This document shows positions 36,251 through 47,262 of a stretch of DNA of 64,000 bases, in pieces. Under the pieces are notes generated by a model. The model saw nothing but the letters and a program-made list of their open reading frames with translations, was not told the origin of the DNA and ran no database searches. This DNA comes from Montifringilla adamsi (taxonomy: Eukaryota > Chordata > Aves > Passeriformes > Passeridae): positions 310,001 to 374,000 of the forward strand of contig JAGGNK010006448.1 of NCBI GenBank assembly GCA_017590115.1, given 5' to 3'. Both the position numbers and the translations under genes were made by a program. Positions within the stretch are counted from its first letter, which is position 1, and each line of letters opens with the position of its first letter.

Positions 36251-37994
36251 GTTGCATTTAGTTGTCTGAATACTAAGGACTGAATTAAGCACTCCCTGAA
36301 CTACCTACTCTACATCAACAGGACAGTGTAGAATCACAATTCCATAGATATTTTTCTCCAAATATTTCTTTTAGGGTGCTTTATCTCTGTGGAGGAATTG
36401 TAAATGTATTTTCATATTCTCAATTTATAGACAGAAAGTGAAGTAATTGAAGACAGGAGGTACAAAGAAAAAAAAGGAACTAAATTTTAATGTAAACTGA
36501 AAATGTTAAAAGCAATATTGGGAATGGTAAGTTACAACATCTAGTTTATGAAAAATAATAATTAATTTTGTTATGCTGTTTTGGATAGAATTTTTAAGAT
36601 GAGAAGTGGGAAAGAATGACAACACATCAGTCAAGGACTTAAATGTAAGAATATCAAAACTGAGAGAAGTGGATAACCCTCTACATTCAGTTTTTAGCAC
36701 ATGAAAATCCAATCAAAGCTGCCTATAATTGCTTGATTTTGTCTGAACCAGGGGAAAGACTGACTGGTCATCAAAACTGAAATAGAAAAGATCATAACAA
36801 ATACAAGAAAATAATGTGCAAGACTTACAACAATAGAATTATACTCTGGCTCTTGTGTGTCACATGCTGTCCTTCCCTGACTTATTCAATAGAAGGAAAC
36901 TCATTTTAATTCTCCAAATTCACACTTTTTGAAATGTACTGTTTAAACATATTTATTAAAAATTAACTCCATATTATTTTATATAAGGCAGCAGAGATGA
37001 ATATTGCAGACATAGACATGACAAAATCATGAGACAGAAGTTCCTTGAAATGTGTAATGTAATTACAGACAAAATGCGTAAGTGCAGATAGAATAAATTC
37101 GACAAAGATGAAAATTTTGCTTATTATTATAAAGATGAATGGTTTGATATGTACAACTTAAGTTTCAATGTGCTACTTTTTAACTCAACATATATAGGAT
37201 GCTGACACAACAGAAAATCAAACATGTATATGTGGTCATGACCTATATTAACCATGCCGTTAAGCTACCTTAACATAAATGATAATTGCATCAAAACATG
37301 ATTCAGTTCTTTTTAAAATTGCTACAATAAATGTCAATAGGTCTCTAAAAATGTAGATTTTTCTGGAATGAGGTTTTAAACCATTATCTCTTGATAAAGT
37401 TTAAATTGTGCATCTAGAACATTTTAGAATAGCTTGGAAATGTAAGGGAGCTAGTTTGTAGGGAAGCACTTAACCATAAACTGGCTTAATTAATTTTAAT
37501 TAAAAAGTCATAAAACTCACAAGATTTCATTGCACTTCTCAATTAAATGATTTATAAGACAAAGTTTAATTAAGCCTGGTTCAACTGACATTAAATCCCA
37601 TTAAGAAAAAAAGAAATAATTCTACCTCTTAATAGGAACTAACATCAAACTTTGCAATAGCATATTAATCCAAAGGCCTAATACTATAGAGTAGCATTGT
37701 GATGGTGCAACACGTTTCATGAATCCACAGAACTTGATTTATTAAGAATAACATTCCAAGCAGGAGTTTTAACTTCAGAACAATAATTTTAGATTTGATT
37801 AAGGGTTTTTTTGGTCATCTTAAATTGTTTTTTATTTGCATACATACTTAAAGAGAACTTATTCCAGCCTCTGTACTGATTGTAGAATCAAACAAAGTTT
37901 TCAGACAAAACATATAGGCTCAAATCTCTTTTTCTAAACATGTGGGCTTACATAAATTTCATGTTACTTGGGCATGAGTATTGCAGAAAGTAAT

Positions 37995-38092
37995 AACTAT
38001 ATATTATGTTATATATATATTATAAATATACCATATATATCCTTGTATAGAATATAAATGCAATATATATAATTCTGATTTATATATAAAAT
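37995..38092. repeat. (TA)n-rich tract
   Basis: Interrupted TATATA blocks. Followed at about 38311-38335 by a T-rich run with a single C. Confidence 0.85.
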
Positions 38093-38469
38093 CCAGGTTT
38101 TTGATCTTCAGAGGTAAAAACTCTCTCCTTCAACTTATTAGCACTTCCTGAGCTGACTAATTAATGTTAAATCTTTCCAGATAATGTTTTAACTCCTTGA
38201 GGTTCATTTCATCTGGAGCAGCAAAGCATATTTCAATGGCTAGCTGTTCTACCCTAACAGAAATAATTAAATAATTTCTCATATGCTAATAGTGGAAAAA
38301 ATATCCACTTTTTTTTTTCTTTTTTTTTTTTTTTAATGTGACTAGTCTTCTTTTTTGCACTTTAAGGAACAAGATACAACAGACATCTGTGACATCTTTT
38401 CAGGATACATTAAATAAATTTTAAATTCTCCTGAGTTTAAGATGCAAGGTAGGAATTGAGGCACACGGT

Positions 38470-38930
38470 TACAGAATCACAGATTCATTACAGCAGGAAA
38501 AGACAAGATCATCCAGTTCAACCATTAATCTAACACTGGCATCTTCACCACTAAACCATGTGTCAGGTACCAAATCTAAATATTTTTTTATTACTTCCAG
38601 GAATGGTGATTCCACACCCTTTCAGTGAAGAATTTTTTCCTAATATCAAATGGCATTTTCCCTTGACACAAGTGGAGGCCATTTCCTCTCATCCTGTTCT
38701 AGCGAAGTCCTTTCAGGAATGCCTAGGTCCTCATGGGCACAAAACCTTTATTATGGGAACAAGGGTACTGAACCTTTCAGCATGCTGAAGATTATGTGAC
38801 AGAGTTGTATAAGTCTCCACAACCAGTAATTTTTGACTCTAAGAGGCTTTGCATATCGGTCTTCACCATCTCGTAAGTCTCATAAGACGCACTGGATCTG
38901 CTCTGCATGCATCATTCACATAGACTTTCC
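38470..38930 (-). mobile_element. CR1 LINE 3' fragment, minus strand
   Basis: Starts with an inverted CR1 terminus, ACAGAATCACAGATTCATTA, then AAAGACAAGATCATCCAGTT, CCTTTCAGTGAAGAATTTTT, CCTAATATCAAATGGCATTT and CCATTTCCTCTCATCCTGTT. The part beyond 38800 is weaker and the right edge is approximate. Confidence 0.85.
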
Positions 38931-41089
38931 ATGTTTTAATTAACTGGAGTAGTAGATTTTTTCTTTTAATTCAGAAAATGTAACTTACAGTATAAAGTAT
39001 GACAGTCTCTGAACTCCCTTGGACAAAGCTGTGTCACTTGATTGCCCTTCCACTTTCTAAAAATGACCATGCAGTAATCATTGCTGTGGGGTTATAGCAT
39101 TTCAGTGGTAGAGCTGTTTCACTTTTAAACCTTTTCAGCAGTACACAAGGTTAGCATTAAATAAGCGTGAAGTATTAGAACAGTAGAGACATTTAAACAA
39201 AACATATCTATGTTTAAAGGTAGATAAGCAATTGTCCAAGTATCTAATAGATTGTGCATCAGAGGAACACAAAGTCTCTAATAAAATTAAACTATTACCA
39301 AATGGAATTTAATACCATATATCTTTATAATAATGTCACCAACACAATTAAATTAGATTTTTAAAAATTCCTAACTTGTAATGATTATTATTCCACATGG
39401 AATCAAATTATCTTGCAAAAGCTAGTTTTCATTGATGGTTATGTCATTGATTTCACTAATCAGCATGTATCAGTTATAATGAAGAACATGAAAAACATTA
39501 AATAATTTCTTATGTTGACAAAGAATGTAATGTTCTAAGAGAGCTATTCCGAACCTGCGACATTGGAGTTACCAAGGAAGTAAAATGCTTAGCAGATGTC
39601 TTGGTTTTGGATGTAGAAGTCTTATTTAAAATGTTTTATATTTTGGTGATTTGGATGCTGTGACCTTAACAATTAAAAAATGAAAATCACATAAAACAAT
39701 GTCAAAAAATAGATATCCATATACTAGGCTTTCACTTAGTACATAACTAATGTCTATGATATTTTAAGTTCATACTACTTTTAGTTTAGAACTTAAGTTT
39801 TCATGAGAATGTTTAAATAAATGAATAAATAGTGCATCTGACCTTCATATTAAATCATATTGGCAGTACACTTTCTGAAGTGATAAGACATGAAAGAAAA
39901 TTTTGATTTTAGCCAATTCCCAAGCTATTTCAGTCTGGAATTATTGCTGCTGTGCTACCCTGAATTCACACCTCTTGTTTTTATGCCTCATTTTCTGTAT
40001 CAGCTGTGTATCATATATATAAGACTACACCTCCTTTACAATACTGTGTAACTTCTTCCCTAAGAAGAATGGACTTTTCAGCCCATTATGAACTCCCATT
40101 AGACAAAGACCAGTATTTATTAACACGCTTGTGGTCTGGTTCCCCAGGCAAATCCCAGATTCCATCTGGAAAACTGAACCTGTGATCCTGAATCTCTAAC
40201 CAAATCTCAGACTTTATCTGAGAGTGAGCTCCATCTGACCTATGCAATCCAAAAAGCTATGTTTCTTCCAGCACCACACGCCAGCCTGGTATCATCATTA
40301 CAAAAGGGGTATTAAGGCTGGGGCATTCAAAGGACAGTGGAAAGAGATCCTATGTATCTGTGTATCCTCCTCTTTCAACTTTGCCAGGGGAAGAGAGATA
40401 AGCAAGTGCTGCTTTTTGGGCAGAGGAGACAGCAGGTTAAGGATAGAAGAGACTGTGTCTATGGGTTCAATCTCATACAGCATACTGAAATCTTAGTATG
40501 AGGCTTCTAGATAACTAAGTTAGACTTTCACAATCTAAAAAAAATATTTTTTTTACTTGCATCTTATGATTTCATTAAAAAAATAATAGAGTTCAGGATA
40601 TGAGGCTGCAGAATTAGCCATTAAATAGTCTAATTTATTCCGGATATGATGTGGCATTCTGGGATTTCACACTCTAAGGATAGCTCAAAACCAGTTGCTC
40701 ATAGACATTTGCTGATATGATGGTTTATTATGATAAACTGTCTGAAAATTTCAAGCTATGTCAGAATGATTAACATTTTTCTCCTGTATTGGGGAAAGAT
40801 CTTGTCTCACACTGTGCATATAGCCTTTTTCACATCCAAGAAGATTCAAGAAGCTTAAACCTGTACAAAAAACTGGCACAATTTGCTATATGGATGAGGA
40901 CATGTACACATCTTGCTCCCCCTGACTTAAAAAATCTTCCAACACTGTTCTGGAAGGTCCTGCATCCTACAAACCTTGGAACTTCTTGGCATTAGTTCTC
41001 AATGTATGGATAACATTTTCTTCTTACCATGGTATCTAGGAAAACCAAAACTCAGCAGCCTGTGAACCAATTCATTATTAATTACTTCA

Positions 41090-41105
41090 GCTTTCTTTCT
41101 TTTTC

Positions 41106-41137
<32 letters not shown>

Positions 41138-41152
41138 TTCTTTCCCTTTTTT
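41090..41152. repeat. T-rich tract beside a CR1
   Basis: T runs broken by single C bases, just left of the CR1 that begins near 41195. Confidence 0.85.
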
Positions 41153-41194
41153 GGTGGTCTTTATTATTGCTTGTTTATCTTTCCAAAATATAGT

Positions 41195-42790
41195 TAGTAG
41201 AATGAGGGAGCACAGCTTGGGGACCCAAAAAATACTGATAGCAAGAGGCAGATCCATCAGGTCAATGCATGGCTCTGAGGTTGGTGCAAGCAGAAAAATC
41301 TGGGGGTTGCAGCTCCCAGATGATGGGATGATCTACTCAACACTTTGTCTATTGACATCTGATGGGTCTACTGACACCTTTGGCCCAGTCCCAGGGATTT
41401 GACATCTATCACAAGTGAAACCTGTTGGGATGAGTACTGTGACTGGAGTGCCCTGTTGGATGGTTCCAGGCTCTTCAGGAGTGAAAGGCAGGGCAGAAGA
41501 GACAGAGGGGTGACACTGTATGTAATAGAAGGGTTAGAATGCATGAAGCTCACAGCTGGCAACAGCACAGTTGAAAGCCTCTAGGGGAGAATCAAGGGGC
41601 AAACAGATACTTCAGATGTCACCATAGGAGTCTATTACTGACCTCCTCACCAGGATGATGATGCTGATGGATTATCCTTTGAGAACTTAAGGCGCATTTC
41701 CAAGTCAGCTACCCTAGACTTCAACTTGCCTCAATTAACTGAGTGCATCACACAGCTGGTATAACCCAGCCAAGAAGGTTCCTAAAATGCGTGGATGAGA
41801 ACTTCATGGAACAGGTCCTAGTGGAGCTAACTTGAAAAGATGCCATCTTTGACATCAGACTGATAATCTGTTTCTAGTAGGAGTTCACATGGCTCCATCT
41901 TAGGCCTTGTGCTCTTCTACTTCTTCAGAAATAACTTGGACACTGGACTGGAAGGGACACTAAGCAAATTCACAGAGGATACAAAATTGGGAGGATCTGT
42001 TGATTCCCTCAAAGGCAGAGAAGGCCTTGCAGAGAGACCTTGATAAATCAGAGGACTGGGCAATCACCAATTGCATGAAATTCAACAAGAGGAAGGGCCT
42101 GTACCTGGGATGGGATAACTCTGGATGTGCAAACAGACCGGGAATTAGATGATGGAGAGCAGTGTCATAGAAATGACCTGGGGGTCTTGGTCAATGGCAA
42201 GTTGAATGTCAGCAGTGCCCTGGCAGCCAGGAGGGCCAACCCTGGGGTGCACTGGACACAGCCTCACTTGCCAGGCAAGGGAGCAGACTGTCCCACTCTG
42301 CTCTGCACTGGGGTGGTCTCACCTCAAGTGCTGAGGACGGTTTTGGGCACCACAATATAAGATATTAAGCTGTTACAGAGCATTCAGAGGAGGATAATAA
42401 GGATGGTGATTGAGGGAAAGGCTGTATGAGGCCTGGCTGAGGTCACTTGGTCTGTTCAGCTTGGAGGAGACTAAGAGGAGACATCACTGCAGTTACAACT
42501 TCTCCATGAGCAGAAGAGGAGGGGCTGGCATTGACGTGGTGCCAGTGACAGGACCCGAAGGAACAGCCTGCATCAGGGGACATTTAGGTTGGAGAGTAGG
42601 AAAAGGTTCTCCACCCAGATGGTGTTTGGGCAGTGGAACAGGCTCCCCAGGGTAGTGGTGAAAACACTAAACCTGACAGAGTTCAAGAAGCTCTTAGGTA
42701 TATGGTGTGACTCTTGCGGACTGTCCTGTGCAGTTGTACTAAATGACCCCTGAGATCCCCTTTCAACTTAACATATTCTATGATTCTGTT
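41195..42790 (+). mobile_element. CR1 LINE, longest copy here, with endonuclease and RT remnants
   Basis: About 1.6 kb. The frame from 41399 retains SETCWDEYCDWSALLDG, RLFRSERQGRRDRG and VTLYV, and a later stretch reads GVYYRPPHQDD; these are the ORF2 endonuclease domain of CR1. After an internal deletion, the frames from about 41900 carry reverse-transcriptase C-terminal wording (TLSKFTEDTKLGG, LGVLVNGKLNVSSALAARR). The 3' UTR ends with ATTCTATGATTCTG at about 42775-42788. Frames are broken by stops, so the element is dead. It lies antisense to KLHL1. Confidence 0.95.
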
Positions 42791-43245
42791 GTCTGACTTG
42801 AATTGGCCCAGATTGATTTATTTGTCATTGGAAAGGTTCACAGCACAATTTCAAGTAAATAGCAGAAGAGATCAGTACTCTGAATCATCCAGAGGCACTT
42901 TGGATTTAAAAGGCTGCAAGTAGCAAAAATACAGAATCACAGCGCAAATTGTCACAATGGTGCAGTATTGTATAGTCTGGGTACATACTGGTACTAACTC
43001 TGGTGATTGTCTGGTTTTGCTGTTACTTGTCTAAGATTTACCCCTACCACTTCCCAAGTATGGAAAATATGAGCTGCCCCAGCTGTTTAAATTGTGCTGT
43101 TTCCACAGCAGGAATGCAACCCTTCTCACGTAGATAACAGAATGCCAATTTTCTGGGTTTAAATTATAACACTACAGGAAAGTAGTCACCATGACAATCT
43201 CAGTTTCTCATTCTCCTAGAACAACATTTCGTTCTTTCCTACTGT

Positions 43246-43400
43246 ACTGCTTTTGGCTGTGATGGAGCTCATTTTCTTAGCTGATGCAGTGCTGCTTTTT
43301 GCACTCAGTATGAGAATAATGTTGATAACATGTTGATTTATGATAATGTTGATTTATGATTTATGTCCTAATAGAGCCCCTATCTTGTTTATACTGATGA
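43246..43400 (+). mobile_element. ERV LTR fragment with expanded internal repeats
   Basis: Contains GCTTTTGGCTGTGATGGAGC, CATTTTCTTAGCTG and AGTATGAGAATAATGTTGATA, wording of a common avian LTR. The GATAATGTTGATTTAT motif is then repeated in short tandem copies. Related to the fragment at 58960-59050. Confidence 0.75.
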
Positions 43401-43629
43401 CAGGCACAGAAGAGGGAAACAAGGAAAACGGAGGGTAACAAGTCTAACAGGAAACTCATGTAAATTAAATCTGTAAATTAATTTAATTTAATCAAATTAA
43501 ATTAAAATAAAACTGGAAATCAGAAAAAAAAAAAAAAGTATTTCCTGCTGTTAAAGCATTCAGCTCTGATTTCCAGTGGAAAGGATGGGAACATGTCTGT
43601 TAGAATCAGTGTAATAACATAGGATACAG

Positions 43630-44470
43630 TTTACAAAAGTGAAGGTTGGAAAGGTCACCCAGTCCAACCTTCCTCTCAAGCAGGGTTATCCTAGAGCACA
43701 TTGCACAGCATTGTGTCCATATGTTTTTTAAATATCTCCAATGAGGGAGAGTCAACAAGCTCTCTGGACAACCTGCTCAAATGTGTGGTCACCTGCACAG
43801 TAAGGAAGTTCTTTCTCATATTTGGGGAACTTTTTACTAATCAGTTTCTGTCCATTGCCTCTTGTCCTATTGTTTGACACCATTTAATTGACTCTCCCTT
43901 ATCATATTTATATACATTGATGAGGTCCTCTCTCAGCTGTCTCTTCCCCAAAGCTGAACAGGCCCAACTCCCTCCACCTTTCCTCATAATAGGATGATGT
44001 TCATCATCTTCAGAGCCCTCCGCTGGACTTGCTCCTGGAGCTCCATGTCTCTCTTGTAATGAGAAGCCCAGAACTGGAAACAGCACTCCAGGTGTGGCTT
44101 CACCACAGGGCTGAGTAGAGGGCAAACATCACTTCCCTTGACCTGCTGGCAATGCTCTTCCTCATGCATCCCAGGATTCTGTTTGCCTTCTTGGCCACAA
44201 GAGCTCACTTCCTGCTCATGGACAGCTTATTGTCCATCAGGATCCCCAGGTCCTTCTCATGGCCTAAGAGCTGCTTTCCAGCAGGTCAGCCCCCAGCCTG
44301 TACTGGTGCACAGGGTTATTAATGTACAGGCACAGGACCCTGTTTTGCCCTTGATGAATTTCAGACAGTTCTCTCTCCAAGCTGTCCAGGTCCTTCTGAA
44401 GGGCTGCACAGCTCTCTAGTGTATCAGCAATTCCTTTCAGCTTTGTGTTAAACAGTATCTCAAAGCAGGA
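43630..44470 (-). mobile_element. CR1 LINE 3' half, minus strand
   Basis: Inverted CR1, plus strand AAGGTTGGAAAGGTCACCCA, CAAATGTGTGGTCACCTGC and CAGTTTCTGTCCATTGCCTC. The minus strand translates to VKPHLECCFQFWASHYKRDM followed by EQVQRRALKMM, the ORF2 C-terminal end, in a broken frame. Faces the CR1 at 41195-42790 about 840 bases away. Confidence 0.94.
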
Positions 44471-46034
44471 AGCTGCCTTGAAATCCTTTCAGTTTTTGTT
44501 TCAACCCAGTTACCCTTCTGCTGAGCCTAATAACATCTGATTCACTGAAGATTTCTTCCTATAAAGGCATCAATGCAAAGACATGTGGAGATAATTTGCC
44601 ATTTTCACAGTAGCTTTCAGAAGCAATCATTCTGAACATTAAAATGTATGTCTAACACCCCATTTGAACTTGTCTGTCTTCTACTCATACATTCTGGTTC
44701 TTATTATGAATTTCTCAGTCTGATTAATGAGCCCATTAGCACCAAAACTTAAAAGCCTCAAAATAATCTCTTGGGTCTTTAGTAACTCCAAGGGGCTGAG
44801 TGGTTATGGCCTTGCTTTTACAATTCATTCACAGTCCTGTAACTGTTGTAACGTTCAGGAGTGAAAACAAGATACTTAATCATTAGCACTCTTCTTTGTG
44901 GTAGCACCTAAAAATATACTTGTAATCTCATAATCATCCATTGACCTATTCTGACCCTACTTAGCCTTGCTATGTGATGGAATACAGCACAAAGCAAGGG
45001 TTGAAGGCATATGCAAGATCATGTCCATAAAAAAAGCCTCTACTTTAATAAAATATTAATAAATACTGTAATTGTGATAGTATTTTAAAAGGTAATTGGA
45101 ACATCAGTCAGAGCACTGGAGTGAATTTTTTTTTTTTTTGTATTCTGTTCTTCAGATTTGAATTTAAAACAGGCAGCCATTAAAATCAAAAAGCATTCAT
45201 GGGTAATTGCAAGATCATAGAGGAAAAAATGCATTTCTCTATGACTCTCCACACCATAAAGATTTGAAAAAATACTGTTTCTTTTATCTTCACTATGCAT
45301 CTCAAATCTTATGTGTTTTGGGTCATGTCATGTACACGGTTTCTGGAGAATGTTTCAGTTAAAATTTTGTTTGAGGAGTGAAATATTTACAAATGGTAGT
45401 TTATGCTAGTATTTCTTATACAGTAGTCACTTTAACCAAATAACCATTTTAACCATTTAAAAACAAATATTTAAAATATCATATCAGAGACATATGAAAA
45501 TATTAGCATTTCTGATTAATTTATAATAAATCACCGTATTGAAAATGTATATACCGGCCAAGAGCATTCTAGGAAACAAAAAACCCATTGCAGGGAAAAG
45601 ACAAAAGTTCAGGAAAGGCCTCAGTTATGTGTCCGAATAATTCCCTGATATGCTGTCTTTTCCACTGTTGAACTCTGATTCACCTTTTCAACTAGCATCC
45701 AGCATAAACTGAAGCATTCCTGAGAATTTTAGTATGGAAAAAGAGAATATATTTCAAATTAGATCAACATCAAAACACAAATGTGATTCTAGGAAAGAAC
45801 CACCTTTCAACTGAAAGGGGACTTCCAAAGATTTTCACACTATAAGTACATTTGAAGAAACTCATATGGTAATAATTTTCTGACAGCACTTACAACCTTC
45901 AAGCACATTATTAAATCCAGGATAATGCTCAAGAATCAGTATCATGATACAAATTCAATTAAGATAGATGAGTAAAATGTTTGTACTCCACAATATTTCA
46001 CAAAATAGAATGATTCACACGAAGACATCTGACC

Positions 46035-46068
46035 ATTATATACCATTATTAAAATAATGGTATATAAT
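46035..46068. repeat. Perfect 16-bp-arm AT-rich palindrome
   Basis: Arms 46035-46050 and 46053-46068 with a two-base AA spacer. The sequence is nearly all A and T, with a CC/GG pair in the arms. Confidence 0.95.
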
Positions 46069-46514
46069 GTAAAACAAACACAGTATTTAAGTGATTGCCA
46101 AGATATAAGGCTGCTGAAAACTTGTCACATTAGGTTGCTTGATAAAACACTTTAAAAAAACTATTAAATTAATGCTGAAAATATATTAATCTACTGTGTA
46201 AATCCCAAAAGACAAATTTCAGACTGAAATGAAACTGTAAAACATCTGTCATCCTGCACATAATATTGATTATACTGACAGTTATTCTTGTTTTATTGCT
46301 GCTTTGAAAATTACGAATTTGGAGGGAACAGACATTATGTTTCACTTTTTCCAAGAGTTAACATCAAATAATCTCATGCTGTCAACTAACTGTAACGTGC
46401 ATTAATTTCTTAGTGTAAGTTCTTTATTTGGAAAGGGAAGGAGGCAAAGACAACTTTATAGCTGTGGCTTGCTGTTGATTTTTAGGAGTTTTTTTCATTA
46501 TCCTGTGTTCAAGT

Positions 46515-47262
46515 TCATAGAAATACAGAATCTAAAATTATTGAGTCCTCTTGGAAAAGTCCTCTAAAATTATTGAATCCTTTCCAGCACCATTGTGTTC
46601 ACCACTAAACCAAATCCCCAAGAGCCATATCCACGTACCTTTTGAACACTTTCAGGGCTGATGATTCTACCACTTACCTGGGTAGCTTATTTCAATGCTT
46701 GAGCACTCTTTCAGTGAAGAACGTTTTCCCAATACTTGATGTAAACCTCCCCTCATGCAACTTGAGGCCACTTCCTCTTGTCCTGTCACTTGTTACTTTG
46801 GAAAGAGATTAATACCTTTCTCACAGCAGCCTCTTTTCAGGTGAGCTGTAGAGCGTGATAAGGTATCCCTGAGCCTCCTTTATTCCAGGAACCCCAGATC
46901 TCTCAGACCCTACTCATAAGACTTGTGCGCCAGACCCTTTACCAGCTCCTTCTCTGGACATGCCTCAGGTCCTCAGTGTCCTCCTTGTAGTGAGGGGCCC
47001 AAAACTGAACATGGCATTTAAAGTGGGGCCTCACCAAGTACAGTGGGGCAATCCCTGCCCTGCTCCTGCTGGCCACACTGATACAGGTCAGGATGTCACT
47101 GGCCTTCTCTGGCACCTGGGCAGACACTGGATCATGTTCAGCTGGCTGTTGACCAGCAGGCCCAGGCTCTTTTCTGCTGAGCAACTTTCCAGCCACTCTT
47201 CCTCAAGACGGTAGTGCTGAATGAGATTGTTGTGACCCAAGTGCAGGACCCGACAGAAAAAT
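46515..47262 (-). mobile_element. CR1 LINE 3' half, minus strand
   Basis: Inverted CR1 with plus strand TTGGAAAAGTCCTCTAAAAT, CACTTCCTCTTGTCCTGTCA and CTTTACCAGCTCCTTCTCTG. The minus strand gives [20 protein letters not shown] followed by [19 protein letters not shown], the ORF2 end. The 3'-UTR side has a 32-base tandem duplication of TCTAAAATTATTGAGTCC (46531 and 46563). Confidence 0.94.

Noticed and set aside
35877..36292. 126- and 69-codon minus-strand frames rich in Phe, Val and Leu
   Set aside because: They are translations of the A/C low-complexity tract and LTR end, not membrane proteins.
46531..46580. Independent short tandem array
   Set aside because: Only two copies of a 32-base unit inside a CR1 3' UTR, so noted within that element and not as a separate system.
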